Assembly: GCA_004764695.1 (NCBI GenBank)
Contig: SMSO01000005.1
Coordinates: forward strand, 887,501-951,500
Direction: 5' to 3'
Source of the DNA: Schizochytrium sp. TIO01
Lineage: Eukaryota > Sar > Bigyra > Thraustochytrida > Thraustochytriidae
Length of the DNA stretch: 64,000 nucleotides
Position numbers and translations under genes: made by a program
Notes under the pieces: generated by a model
Database searches by the model: none
What the model was told of the DNA's origin: nothing
The model's input: only the letters and a program-made list of their open reading frames with translations
Part shown: piece after piece, positions 11,576 to 24,938 of the stretch
How the letters are laid out: every line of letters starts with the position of its first letter
Position numbering within the stretch: position 1 is the stretch's first letter

Positions 11576-12507
11576 AATAATAATCAATGATAATCTAGCG
11601 AGAGGCGCCCTTCTTTCCAAGAGCTCTGATGAGTGAGCGCTGACTTGCTTGCTTGTTTGCGTCTTTCTTACCCTTGGGGCTGGCTGATCGATGTGTGGAA
11701 CCGTCCTCCTTCTGCTCTGCCGTCGTATTATGTCGAGTGCCGTCGCGTCCGCACCGCCTCGCTCGTGTCTCTTGAGCCCTCAGACCGTCTGTTCTTGTCG
11801 AGTTGTGCTCTGCGCTCATTCATTCTGTTGCTTTCTCCTCGTATGTGAAAAACAGACATCTTTTGTTTGTCTTCTTTTTTCTTTTTTTCTTTTTTAAAAT
11901 ATAGAGATATTATTTTTGAAAACTTTGTTACAAAAGTAAAACATGCACTTTATTACCTGCGAAGGAAGCAGCAGCAGCACTTCTCCTGCACAAAGTACAG
12001 ATAAGAGAAAACATGATCTCAATTGAAAACTGCGGCGGTGTTAACTCGTACATGCTACATACTATGTATGCTCTGGCGTCGCCGTTTCCAAACAGAGTAT
12101 AAATAAACTCATTTCCCTCCGCCTACGATTGTTACCAGAGGCTACCAACTGCTACCACTGCTACCCATCGAGTCTTTAAGTCACAGAAACTCGCGTCGTC
12201 CAAACAATCAACCAATCAATCAATCAATCGCTCGTGCGCCAATTCATGGAACTCAAGGATCACTCAGCGTCAGTATTATTATTGCCAGCATGCATCACGA
12301 CAGCCACGCCCGAGTAGTGCCTGGCTACCTTGCAAGGTGGCCAACTCGCTGCGACGTACAGAAAAGAACGAAGCTGAGAACAGAATTCAAGTAAAAGTAG
12401 TCGAAAATACCTCCTCGGCTGAGCAAGGACGAAAAAAGCGGGGCCTGCCCACATCCGAAGAAGGGTTATGAATCAGGCAACGCCATTTTCGCTCTTTCAG
12501 CCATAAA

Positions 12508-12558
12508 TCCATTCATTCATTCATTCCTTCATACATTCATTCATTCATTCATTCATTG
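12508..12558. repeat. (ATTC)n microsatellite
   Basis: Tetranucleotide array with two small interruptions. Confidence 0.93.
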
Positions 12559-13170
12559 ATGAATCATTCCTTCATTTGCCATCAGCAGAGGCCGAGTTCG
12601 CAACAGGAAGCACAGATCTCTGCGTCAAGTTCGCTCTTCAAAGAGGCCCTCTTCGAGTGAAACCGCAGTGGATGCTGGGGGAAGCACTCTCAGTGCCCTG
12701 GAGTTGAGAAGGTACTCAGGAAGGGAAGACACAGCACGTACTGTTCTTGTTTTCTTGTTTTGTTTTTGGAGGCCGCCTTTTGTTTATCAAACCAAGTATG
12801 AGCTTGCTGGCTTATTCTGAAGGGCGCTCCCTCCCGACTGCGCGAGGGCTGGCGCAAAGATCATGCGCCTTGCTGAGGAGGCTGCTATATTATACTGCAT
12901 TACATCAGCTTGCTTGGAGGCCTTGATTCTTTGGTTTCCTCTTTTGGTTTGTTAAGTTTTTTTTGTTGGCTTTTTCTTCAAGTTTTTAGCAGTATTATTA
13001 TTATGATGAATTGATGAGTTTCTAAAACTACTTTCTGTACTTACTAAATAAACTGCATCCCCCCAAACAAAGCTGCTCCCCCAGCCAAGGCCCTCCAACA
13101 AATAAAGGATGCTTCGAACTGACATGGCTGCATATCAGAGCCCTTCGAGGCCCTTCGAGGCCATTCGATT

Positions 13171-13208
13171 CGAGTCAAGTCAAGTCAAGTCAAGTCGAGT
13201 CAAGTCGA
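13171..13208. repeat. (AAGTC)n pentanucleotide array
   Basis: About six units with GAGTC variants. Just upstream are two copies of CCCTTCGAGG. Confidence 0.9.
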
Positions 13209-13863
13209 AGTGAGTTGCCTTTGAGTGGAGTTTGAGTCAAGTTCGATCAGCCGAGTCGAATGAAAAGAGTTTTGCATCGCAGCGGCTCGATTCTCCCAAA
13301 TGAAACGGGCCGAGGAGTTGATTGATGCTCTCTGTGTCCTTGAAAGCGGTACAAACCAGAAGCGGGGGTACTGCTTGTCTACTTCCTTCAAGTAAGGTGC
13401 TCACAGGCACAGACTCGAAGATCCTTTAGTTGAGATTCCCCTTCGATTTCTGCTCTAACGTGGAAAAAAGCGGTCGCGAAGATCGCCGATGCAATTGGAG
13501 AGAGAGAAGGGGGCCGATTCAGGCCTTGTATGAGCGGGGAGACGCCTTGTCATCTGTAGGGTCATAGGGTCACCGTGGATGCGGCTTTGAGTTGTGTTGG
13601 AAAAGAGGAAAAACCCTGTTAATTGGAGATTTTCCATTTGCAGAGCACATGAAAAGAAAAAAAAAAAGGAAACAATTAAAATAGATGTATAAACCTTTGG
13701 TGCCTTTAGCATTGTTCGAGTTTCGAAGACCAGGCCACAGAGAAAGATACATATAGAACGAAAGGGATTATTTGCAAATCATTTACTTCTATGAATGGTT
13801 TCGAGCCCATCTACACCCAAAGAGAGGACACAAAGGGAGGCAAAGAAGAATAAATGCAAAAGA

Positions 13864-13889
13864 AGAGAGAGAGAGAGAGAGAGAGAGAA
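13864..13889. repeat. (GA)n microsatellite
   Basis: Uninterrupted GA run of about 26 bases. Confidence 0.93.
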
Positions 13890-14314
13890 GAAAAAAGTGT
13901 GAAGCGAGTTAAAACTTTTCTTCCCTATAAAAGAAATGTGGTCAATTTGTGCTCCCAGGATGCCTCTCACTTATGGGGTTGACCAAGTAGCAGTCACGCC
14001 TTATTCTTTTATTTGGCCTTCAAATATTTCGCAGTCCTTTGTGCGAACCAGTGCGTTGCCATGAGTCTGTCTACCGCCTTTCGTCAAGGTCACATCTATG
14101 GTTCGATACATCAATGTTGTCTGCCTTAAAGCAGAAAAAAGAAGTCTACGTTGCTGAAAAGGTCCGGCGTTGTATCTTCTTAAATCATGCAGACAACTTA
14201 AAAAAATAAAAAATAAAAATAGAGAGAAATACAGATTTTGATTCCATCTAACTTTCAAAGCATATATACTGTACCATCGGCGCCCTGACGGGCTCCGCAG
14301 ACTTTGGTCTTCTC

Positions 14315-14396
14315 ACAAACAAACAAACAAACAAACAAACAAACAAACAAACAAACAAACAAACAAACAAACAAACAAACAAACAAACAAACAAAC
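14315..14396. repeat. (AAAC)n tetranucleotide array
   Basis: About twenty perfect units. The same motif forms the longest array of the window at 42401-42578. Confidence 0.97.
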
Positions 14397-17300
14397 ATTC
14401 TCAGAAACCTCCTCTTAGCATCAGTAGCCTTTGATCAACATGTGCTGGAGAGAGAGATCTGCCGTTTCCCCAAACTTCTGAAGGCGTGCGACCTGCAAAT
14501 CACAGGTTTGATGCTGCCCTGCTCCATACAGTGCCATATACCGCAGTTCGGGCAACTTACTTCCAGAAGAACACAAAAGATTTCCTCCACGAACTCCTTT
14601 TTATATCTTATCTTTTATTTAAATTTTTCTTGAAAAATTCTCTGAATTTGGTTTTTATTCGAGGAATCGATTCCTTTCTCCTGTGTCCTGACTAGCTAGG
14701 AAAGCAAGTATACCCGAAGCAAATAGGATCTCATTGGAATTCTAACCAACAACAGGAGCCTGATCCACCAGTTTGTCTACTCTTCTTATTCCTCTTCAAC
14801 ATTTAAGCACCTCTCTTATTTTTTATTTTATTTTTATAAATCTCTCTCTGTCGAGCGAAGGAAAGTTTGCAGGTAACAGAATATCCTGAGTCTTCATAGG
14901 ACAAAAACGGCCAATTCCCATAGTAATAATCAGTCCATGTTCCGTTTTTGTTTTGTTTTGTTTTGTTTTTTCAAAAGAAAAGATGTAGTAAAACGCGACT
15001 AATTCTAGTTAAGTCACTGCCCTCGGTATCCCTCTCTCCTGCGACAAATTGACTAAACGAGGAGACTTGTCTCGTGTGGAGAAGAACGCGGCATTCTGCT
15101 TAGCACCTTAAGGGCGAGCTCGAAACCCTCCGCGCCGTTACGTGTAGGCCAAGCAGTTGGCTCGCAGCAGCTCTCAATCAATTTTCTTTCCACAGGGATC
15201 TTTCTTCAAATTTCTTCTGTCCATTGGAAATCAATGCCTATTTACACAGTGCGCATTATTTTGTTCTAGTTTAATATTCAAATAGAAGAAACCTGTTCAA
15301 ACTCAATATGTGAAGTGCACTAAGAAAGCGGTGCACGTTCGTAGGGCAAGTTATACCTAAATCAAGTCCCAGTGGGGAAGAATATTAACTGCTATTTTGA
15401 GGATAGACTTAAAGAGAGATCCCTCAAGACGCATAGCACAACTCAAAACCCCGAAGGTTTGTTCATGAATAAGTCACAAGCCACTGCACATATAAGGAAA
15501 AATATGTCTTAGTGTACAACTTCAAAAGTCTTCGATTAAAGTGCTGAAAGAAAGAAACCAAGTCCCTCTCAAAAAGCATTCTGGGCTTTTGGAGGTGCGC
15601 TACTTCTTTTTAGATCAGGAGGGAATGGAGGAGAAAGCAATACCTCAAAAGTTTCCCCGAGTGGGGACTCTGAGGCGCGAAGGCCTTCATTTCTTTATCA
15701 AAGTACCTAGCTGCCAGCTAAACAACCGCCAACTATGTTTTGTTAAATCTACTCAAAGTAAGGCTTGATTGCCTTGAGAAAAACTAGCCAAGCTATGTTC
15801 GCGTGGAGATATTGCCAGAACGACTTCTTATTATAAGTAAGTCAATTATGCCACCCGCAAACAAGCTTCAGAAAATTTAAATTACTCGCTACATAGTTTT
15901 CTGAACCCACTGGCGTAAGCGTGAACGCTTCTCTCTGTCGAGTCTTTTAATCAACAATGTCCCATGAAAAATGTTGTGTGCTCAATTTTGTTCATTGCAG
16001 AATGTTTTACGTGCTTTCATTAATAGGGTGTCACGCAAGGAGTTAAAAACACTTACCAGGCATCAAGTTGTTCCAAGATTCTTTATTTCTGCCCAAGCTT
16101 TCTTCAAGTAAAGTGACTGAAATTTGACGCAAGAAATTTTCTTATTCCCTTTCTTCATCATAGTTATCTCAAAAGTGTCGCGGTCCAAGATTTCCCAGTT
16201 GTTACACAGTGGCTGCTGTTGAGCGTTTTCAGGAAGTAACTAGCACTACTAATAAAGCTTTCCTTGATTACACACTAGCTATTATCGCCACTCTTTTGGT
16301 GCTTCATGAAACTTAGCGAATGGAATCTTGATTTCATTTTCTTTTCTGGATATTTCTAACTTGAGCAACTTTGTATAGTACTACTTAATCCTATCTAGAC
16401 CTTTCCTTCAACTCAGTATTTCAAAAGTGAGCACATCCACAAAGTTTCCAATCCTGATGATTAAATGATTGAACATGTAAGTTAACGTTTATTATATGAT
16501 TGCCTGGGGCTATCCCTAAGTGAAATTAATTAGCTACTCTTTTTCTTATTCTTATTTTTTAAATTAAAAAAAAAAAAAAATAAGACGAAGAAGGAATATT
16601 TTAGATTCAATCGATTCTACCTAGGTACCTATATTATTCGACTTGGCAATATTAAGCATCTTTCTTTACCTTTCTTTTTCATTTTTATATTCATTATCTT
16701 TAAAATGTTAAAAAAAGAAGAAAAAAAAACTAATATTCTAATTTAGAAAATTTGACGCTGCATATAGTACGGAGGGAAGTTCTGCCAATTGATACTGAAA
16801 AAAACAATATGTAAGAAAGAGGAACATAATGTGTGAGGTGAGGTTTGCTTCCCTTGATTTACTTCACAGCAGTTTACTCTACAGCAGATGCTGGTTGTGA
16901 ACGCTTCGCCTTACTGTATCGTGGGCGAGGAAATATGTTTAACACAACGTTTTTTGTGAGGGGGACAATCTGGTCACTCCACACGAAGCACAAAGACCTG
17001 TGAAAGTACTATGGGGTACCCGCAAGGTTAGATTGATCTTGGATTTTAAAACATATGATACGAAATCTGCTTTCTCATAAAGACACTTTGCTCATGCGAG
17101 AAATTTCGTTATAATCAGCAAGCAACAGGCACCAATTATTGACAAACGAATTACTACGATGCCCGACAGAGATTAACAAAACAATGAATATATCAAGTTC
17201 TTGAGATGGCTCGTTGCTGAGATCGCCAATCAAAGGATTATAAAGAGAATGGCGTCGTCCAAGATCTTGAGATGCCATAGAAGTTCTGAGGGACTGAGAT

Positions 17301-17399
17301 ATGTTGATATATTCAAAAGGGAGCTAAGAACAACCAAATACATGGTTAAGAAGATAATATGTTCTGCAAAGTATTGGAACCATTCAAACTAATCATTTA

Positions 17400-20300
17400 A
17401 ATGGTAAATTTTGTCCTTAGCAACCCCTGTCTCTTTTAAATTGATGAAACATTGAAATCGAAGGAACTAATGGACAGAACATTGGCAGAGTTCTAAACGA
17501 TTCCTTGTAAAGGACTTAAGACTTATAAAGAGAAGTACTAGATAGCCAGATTTGAGTGGATGTCGTGCAAATGCATTTGCTAGGATCAAGTATAATGGAT
17601 TCTAAATTGCTGGTTGAAGTAAACCTAATCTTGTTAATTATGTCTAACAAAGATGAAGTCTCCTAATTACAACACCAGCACGAACCAGTCTACATTTGTA
17701 CTTCAAGGATTTTGCCTTTGTCTTCGTCGTCAACCTCTAGCCAACCAAATTTATCTTTCAGCAATGCGGAGAAGATGTTACTAGAGTTCTTTGCGTGTCA
17801 ATGTATGTCTTGCAGGAATTAGGATCTATGCATAGAACTAAAACTAAAGAACTAGATGCATGGTTGAAATCAAAAGACTCAAAAAAGTTTGTACAAACGT
17901 ATCCAATAGAAGTTCTGAACTATGGGAGAATTTAACTAATATTTGAAGAGACGGATCAACTTGACCTCTTCAATTCTCTGTATTATAGAACAATCAGATC
18001 GCAGTCTTTTGATTAGAACATCACCCAGTCTACTTCCGTGCACGGTAGATCTCTGGCTCTAAATGCCAAAGTTCATGAAGTTGTCCTAAGCCTTCTTCGA
18101 GCCTCGTGTCTCTATCTTCCTAGATGACCAAATTAATCTTTCAACACAGACCATGTGTTATAATCGCTACACCAAATCATCGATATCTGGATTGATAACT
18201 CATGAGTTTGAGGGTTGCTCATAGCTCATATTCAGATCCTGACTAGCAATGAACTCGCTTGTAAGATCAAGGGAAATTGTATGAAGGCTCGATGAAGACT
18301 TTGAGAGACTTTGTATATTTTAGATTCATGTAATTCGTTAAATGCTGTTTTGGAAATTGAAGCTTAATGTGGAATGTTCCGCATGATCATAATAACTTTG
18401 GGGATAAAGTCAGCATCGATTTGTGATGCATATGAACAGTTCGTTTTCTCAATTATCGGTACCGATTTCCCTCATACACGTGGTCTTGGATCTGAAAATG
18501 TGTTTTATCAATTGCGTGTTCCTTGGCTTCCCACATGTGATTGTCTTATGCGACTCTGAATCAAGGTTTGAATATAGGGCGAACCTGAGATAACGCACAA
18601 GGTGATGTAAAGCTTACTGTTTGTTATATATATAAGGCTGTTAGGACTTGATAGATGCCTCTTGAATTAAGAAACATGTTGCAAACATCTACGACGTGCT
18701 TAGCAACCACACGGAAATTTGTTCTGAACACCAAGACGGACACACTATCTTTTTTATCGAAATCGCAGCCGTAGCTCAGTAATATTCCGTATCAATCATT
18801 CGCGACGTGAATTCAGCTGCAACAAAAAAAATAAGAGCGTGTAGCAGATGCAAACTACAAGATGTAAGCTAATGATCCCTGCATCAAAGAAACCTTCAAT
18901 TTTTAAAGAGTCTAAACTGAGCGCAAAGTTAAATTTTGGCAGCAATAGATATTAAACATCAGGGTAAATTTATACTACCGTCTTATCACATCATTAATTT
19001 GGGTCAAACTATAGTGAACTTATCCAGCATCATTTTACAGTATTAACAAAGTCTTAATACAAGCTTTTGCGAGTGAATTTTTCGTAACGGTGTATAGCAC
19101 GCAGCGATGCTTCCTCTCACAACTTCTGAGGATGTCTCTATCTCTAATTAAGGAAACTTCTAGACAAAAGATTGTTAAAGCCCTTGGCGCTCCAGTGTAA
19201 AACCTAAATTGTTAGGCTTCGTATAAAATTGCAACGAGAAGCAACTCCACGCTTGTCAAGCCAGAAATCAAAGAATTGAAAGCACATGTGCCATCAGCTG
19301 AGAGTAGGGCAGGAATGAACCCTAAATTGATGACTGAGAGATAACCTAATATAGAATCTTCATTTATGTGTCGTATAGATCAAGTCTGTCTTAGTCTCCA
19401 AATCGTAACAAATATGAAACTCTAAAACTCGTCTACAAGGGTAGCAGAACACCTTATTTGAAATGCCAAAAGCTTGAGAACCCTTTCTGAGTCCTCTACA
19501 AGCCTTCAACCACTTTGCCTTAACCTTGGTAGTCATCATTTAGTTGACGAAATAGTACTTTCAGCCGCTTCTCAATCCTGACTGTAATGGTGCTATTTAC
19601 CGTGATAATAGATAAACACTCTATCTTGAAAGCTTCGATCGCTTCTTTTTATAATGTGACTGAGACAAAACCCCGGAATTTTCCTTGTCTTTTCTTTCAG
19701 GGAGTCTAACATTTTTGCGCGTATCTTTGCCTTTGCGAACATTTTGCCTGTATTACTAATTAATGTTGCCGTGTACATCTTAAATTGCGAATTGTGCATG
19801 TGATGAAATTACCAACTTACAGTTCACATGGATAATAGATCGCTAAGTACTGTGGCACATCTCTCTGTACGCAAGTTCTGAAAGACTACGATATGTTAAA
19901 AAGAAGAACTAAAACATTGAGATATAGATATGAGACAGGAAAGTCAAGGGACTTCCTGAGAGATAATTCTGGGCAGCTCGTTGTTGACTGTAGAGATGAA
20001 GGCAAGAGTCTTGACGAAGGCTTTAAGAAGGTTGATTTTAAGAGTTATCGAACTGCTGTCCTGGAAATGAATTCTAGGGCAGATTAACTCGTGTAGATAT
20101 TATGGAGGCTAAGACAACAATGTTAGAGATGCATGATGGGTTTTAATTAATTTAACCTCCTCAATCATCGATTCAGGTTACACCGTTACATCTAGGTAAT
20201 GTGCAATCAGACTCTGATTTCTTGACTCTGGCAGCCACATGAATCTGGCTGTCTTCTACTGCCCTATTGTAAGCCCTACGTCTGTGAGGGTTCTACAAAG

Positions 20301-23000
20301 GGATGCCAAGAACTTTAGCAATGTCTTGTCCACTAGTTTCTTCGATTGGAGATCTCAGCAGAACTCGAGAAAGAGAAAGCAAGCAAAATGTTCAGCATGA
20401 TTACTGTGTCTGATTTGATGATTGCGGTAATCAAGAACTTGATCATTTTTTCATTTTACAAAGTATTGCAGGGTAGCGTATACTGTGAAGCGTGCAGAGA
20501 TAGCCTGACAAGGACATAGCTGTGTATTACTTCAATACAAGGTATGGACGATATGCATCCTGAACTTGTAAATTTAATACGAACTAGTTTATTTCCTTAT
20601 TGTTTAAAGGTTAGCAAATAGAAAACACTAAGACTCGAGTTTACAAAGCCTTCCCCAGATTTATCCTAGCCCTTAAGCACATCCCCATCGTTTTATTTAC
20701 TACTCAATATCCAGTCGATCAGAATACAACTTTCAGCAACTAAAAAACTATTGAGTAGCGATTATATACCGTGATATCACCTTTTTCGCTAGTACACCAA
20801 GTCATTTCACCATATACAGCTCTTAAACACTTCAGTATGCAGAAAATATGGTCCTTCCCTTTTTCGTTACTCATCGCACGTAATTCTTTGAGCTTCTGGT
20901 TCATCCGATGTAGGACATGTATCTCAGCTAGAGGTTCCTGTGTCACTCAGTAAAGTAATATGGAAAACCTTCGTACAGCTGTCCTTCGCCTGAAAAGGCA
21001 ATAGACGACTTCATAAAAGGCTCTTGCGAATCACACAATAATCTTCACACTTGCTGAGAGCTCCAATCAAGGAACTTTGCGGATAATATTTACTAGAGCG
21101 TTTGGCAGTCCATTGTAAGTTCCCACGAATGTAGCGTTTTCATAGGAACAGCATGAGCAACCCGTGGGGCTGTGAACTCAGAGTACCCGAGAACCAAAAG
21201 TGAACATATGCATTCGTTAGAATCAAATATAAAATAATCTGAATTGATTGTTGAAGAAACAAGTTAACGTAACCTCTTCAGGTGTCTTTACTTCAGATTT
21301 AGTCTATCGTATTAGTATCGTATTTGTAGTATAGATGCAGTTCTTGTTCGGTTGAGCCACATACCAACGGTTTATTCTTCAATGCATAGCAAGATTCTAA
21401 CCATCTTTTGGCTTATTCTTTGTAGTGCATTACAACTTATGCTCTTTTGGTAGTTGGTGGGTAATACTTCTTACACAATGCTCAGTTGGATAGCAAGTAA
21501 GTGAAATGGCTTTAGTCATCATAATTCATTTCGACAACAAACTAAGCCTGCTTATTAGCTAGTAAAAACCATGTAGTGAATATCACACCTCTTCTTTCCC
21601 TGTTCTCATTAACTACGGATGCTTACATCTGTACTGAGAAAAGTTCTTTGAAGACTCTGATAAGGTATACCATCCACCACATCTCAAATTTGATTATGGA
21701 TGGAGGACATAATACTTTTGTGAAGAAGTGAAAGCGTGGTTTTGTGTTTCTATCTTCATGAATATAGAAGTATTTGTCAAAGACAACAACGCCAACTCCT
21801 AATGCTGAAAGACGAATCTTGTCAGCTTGAGAAGATAAAGGCTTTACGAATATTGGCTTCAAAATTAATGAACTACTGTCCTTGGAATTTGAGTTCCAAA
21901 ACAGACTGATCCATCTAGCATTTAAGATACTAAAGCACCTGTGGAATGTGTTAGACAGAATCGACGGGTTTAAGTTGCTTATCTCTCTAATCATCAATTC
22001 AAATTACACCATAGTTGACTCTACGAAATGTGTAGACACAATTATGGTTCTTGACTTCTTAGCCATACACGTCTAGCTGTCTAGTTATATTTTATTACAG
22101 CCCCTCTATTCATATGAGGTCTTTGCAAATAATTCTCGTCCACTGGTTCATTCAATTAGGGTTTTCAGCATCTAGCAAGATATATTCTTTACGAGGAACC
22201 TTATTAGCGCTGCCAATAAGCATGAGATTCACAATATCAACACAACTGTACGGAAATGAGTTAATCTATAAGCTGGAATGAATGCCAATGGGTAAGAATT
22301 GTACATGTAAGTTAAACATTTACCCGTAGTTGATAATTATATTCATTTTGGAGAACCATACAAGAATAAGACGTCTGCTTTACTTGCAGAAATGATTCGT
22401 TTTTGTATTGGCTTTTCTTTTTTCTTTTTTTTTTTCGAGTAGAAGAATGGGATAATCAATTGAACAAAAATGAAGCCAAGCATCGCCAGAGTCTCTGACA
22501 GTCCACTGAAACAGATGAAAAACTAAGAATGCGCTCATGAGAAGAAAAGACAATCAAAAGTTGGTTGGCAAAATCGGGAAATCAAGAACACAGGTCCATA
22601 TACACAGCTTCAAAAACATGGAACTAAGATAACCACAAACTGATGGTCGAGGTGATCAATCATATCTAACCTCCTCAGCCCTAAATAAAACACATATCAT
22701 TGGATTAATTTATATAAATCTATCATTCTTGCCATGATAGAATTTACTCCCTAGATCAGCAGATTGTTCACCCTAAGAAATTTTAAAACCTCTTCAACTC
22801 GTCGTCAAGTTTACACATGCCTTGCTTTTCTCTTTCTCATCAACTTCCAGCTGATTGCTAAACTACATTTTTTAGTAAAGGGTTTGAAGCAGGATGGGAC
22901 TGATTGATTCGGCACCAAAATCGAATTCCATGTTTACCTCTGTTCAAAATCTATTCGTTGACGTCAAGCATGGTTTTATAGATTATCATGAGATGTACTG
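17400..23000 (+). repeat. Array of ancient, highly diverged direct repeats
   Basis: Segments at different positions align by eye in the same orientation. The clearest pair is about 19985-20260 with about 21800-22080, sharing GAACT-GCTGTCC/ACTGTCC, an AATCATC-ATTCA core and TTACACC, a spacing of about 1.8 kb. Another pair is 17568-17640 with 21208-21280, sharing ATGCATT, AGGATCAA/AGAATCAA and GTTGAAG. A third motif, roughly TGCCTT...GTCATCA...TTGACGAAAT...CTTTCAG, recurs near 17711, 18090, 19516 and 22818. A fourth pair is 19150-19200 with 21070-21120. The copies carry many substitutions and small indels, so this is an old duplication series or a dead transposon family. No terminal repeats or coding remnant were identified. 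Confidence 0.6.
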
Positions 23001-24230
23001 ACGGTAGCGAGTATATTGCAGTTGTCATAACAGGAAAATTGAGCATACCTATACTTGAAACAATTTAGGCAGCTCCTGAAAAGAGACAAAAACTTTTACG
23101 ATTGAAGGAATCGTTGTAGATAGTTATCTTTGGTTGATGCCAGTAGTGCATTGGAAAGACGTATGGAAGGGAAACTAGATCACAACGTATCTTTTCTATG
23201 CACTTAACGAATTGGTTGAAGTTGTGCATTTTAATTTCAACAACTTAGAGAATGAAATACTACGAGTTCTCCTATCAGTAAAACTCAACATCGTCTATCA
23301 CCTTGAATGTACCGGCATACACCATGCTATAACTAGACCTAGACCAACACTCGTGTGTTTAGTGCCAACAAAGGCATCTCTGAATGTGCTTGAATAGGAT
23401 TGGGTATGATAATTATCGAGAAAGGAAGCAAGATTAAAGAAAAATGAAAAATGAAATATCTAAACTAACCCCTTTTCTTCGAAACTAAAATACAAGCTAG
23501 CAGTGGCAGGTATAATGTTTTAAAAGAAAAGTCACCGTAAGAATTTAGTAAAGGCTAGCTGACAAGATCACATGTGTTCTGCGAATAATGTATTTTTAAA
23601 AAGAGGGGAAAAGACAGTGAGTAAAACAGGTAAGGCTTACAGCTCAATTTTGTTAGTAACCTAATATGGTGCATGTGTCGAAGAAGTAGTATGGACAATG
23701 ATCTTCCAGTCGTGATCATGTAAACAATGACAATAGTTCCATGCTACCATGTTTTAAAGGGCTCCGAAGGTTTTCTTTCAACCAACACAAAGGTAACAAG
23801 ATGTGGATGATGAGTCCTATTTAAACCAGTTTATGTGTGGTTTGGATCCGCACGGTGGTCCAAAAGGCTTAACTAAAACGCTCGGAAGAGGAGAGGCAAA
23901 TAAAATTAAGAGAGATCAAAGGCTCGCTCGCTGACGCGGTTCGGGCTTACATATACTGTTTCGGTGTATTACTAGAATAGAGCGTTAGAGGTAACATAGC
24001 TTGAGCTTGATTCATCATGCATGCATACATGGGTGGCTGCATGCGGAGCAGGTTGCTACTGCCTCATGAGCTCTGGCTATTATCGTCAACGACGGCATCG
24101 TCGTTGAGATGGAATGTTGGGGCGGAGGAAGGGTATGTCGGCGGGGGTGTTCTTGTCAAGTTGTTTGAGGATGGGAATTAAAGTTAGCTTTGCACATACA
24201 TGTACGTTTGTGGTCATGGTTTGTTTGTGC

Positions 24231-24938
24231 TTAGGCCAAGATGGCCTGGGAAAAGAGAACCATGCTGGCACCCATAAGGTAGTGGTACCAGTTGATGCGG
24301 CGCATGCCGAAGATGTTGCGCTTGGCGTCGGGGCCGATGATGAGTCCTGCGGTGGAGAACGCGGCAACTGCAGCGACAGCCTCAGTGTTCTCGAGGTTCT
24401 CAGCGTAGAGAATAGCGCCCATGGAGGCAACGCCAACGAGGATCTCGTAAGCGCGCTGGACGCCGTAAGAGATGTCCGGCATGCGGCTCACAACGGCGCT
24501 GGTGGTCACGGCCATGGCGAGCTTGAAGGGGAAACCGGTGTTGTCCACGTCAAGGTAGGCAGGCCAGAAGCGGTGGGCACGAAGGAAGCCCAAGCTGATC
24601 ATGGGCACACCAACGCGAGCGGCGTACTCGCTCCAGAGCTCGTTGGCATCTGCGAAGTAGGTCGGGGCCAAGCCGAAGCGGAGGGTGCTGAGAGTGGAGG
24701 CGAGGGCGATAGCACCAAAGCCGAGAGCCATGTCGGGGCGGCCCTTCTCAACAGCAACGTTGGTGGCGAACCAACCGCAAGCGGCGTTCACAGCCGAGGA
24801 GAGCGCAATGCCCTTGGAGCTCTTGAACTTCTTGGCGGCGCCCACATCAGGGGTCATGTAACCGGGGATCGGCTCAGCGATGCCACGGCTGGAGCTCTCG
24901 TGTGCCGAGAGGGCGGTCTTGTCCACGTTCTGGGTCAT
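24231..24938 (-). CDS. Multi-spanning membrane protein of unknown function
   Basis: I do not recognise a family. The 235-residue protein has a polar N-terminus of about 40 residues with no clear signal peptide. After it come roughly six or seven hydrophobic segments, near residues 44-62, 70-92, 105-120, 137-152, 163-180, 187-202 and 217-234. Charged residues between them (for example R87, E104, R121/R123, R162, K206/R213) mark short loops. The C-terminus ends directly in the last hydrophobic helix. Third codon positions are almost all G or C, as in the enolase gene here, which suggests strong expression. The ATG at 24938 has A at -3 (CAGGATGA). The gene is isolated, with an AT-rich desert on one side and a repeat-rich region on the other. 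A small-solute carrier or an organelle membrane protein are both possible. Confidence 0.8.
   Translation of the reverse strand: MTQNVDKTALSAHESSSRGIAEPIPGYMTPDVGAAKKFKSSKGIALSSAVNAACGWFATNVAVEKGRPDMALGFGAIALASTLSTLRFGLAPTYFADANELWSEYAARVGVPMISLGFLRAHRFWPAYLDVDNTGFPFKLAMAVTTSAVVSRMPDISYGVQRAYEILVGVASMGAILYAENLENTEAVAAVAAFSTAGLIIGPDAKRNIFGMRRINWYHYLMGASMVLFSQAILA

Larger units (their letters stand above)
8937..13400. other. Gene-free stretch
   Basis: No defensible coding frame was found. Frames are short and broken and show no family resemblance. The stretch contains a C-homopolymer, an AACTC pentamer array, ATTC and AAGTC arrays, and several AT-rich patches. The first few hundred bases are probably the promoter of the SUN-like gene. 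Confidence 0.55.
13400..24200. other. AT-rich gene desert
   Basis: Nearly 11 kb without one credible gene. No open frame exceeds about 125 codons, and none resembles a known family. Base composition is clearly more AT-rich than in the genic blocks, and microsatellites become rare after about 14.4 kb. The inner part is a decayed repeat array (17.4-23.0 kb). The appearance fits an old, mutationally eroded repeat region such as pericentromeric or silenced DNA; that role is inference. Confidence 0.55.
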
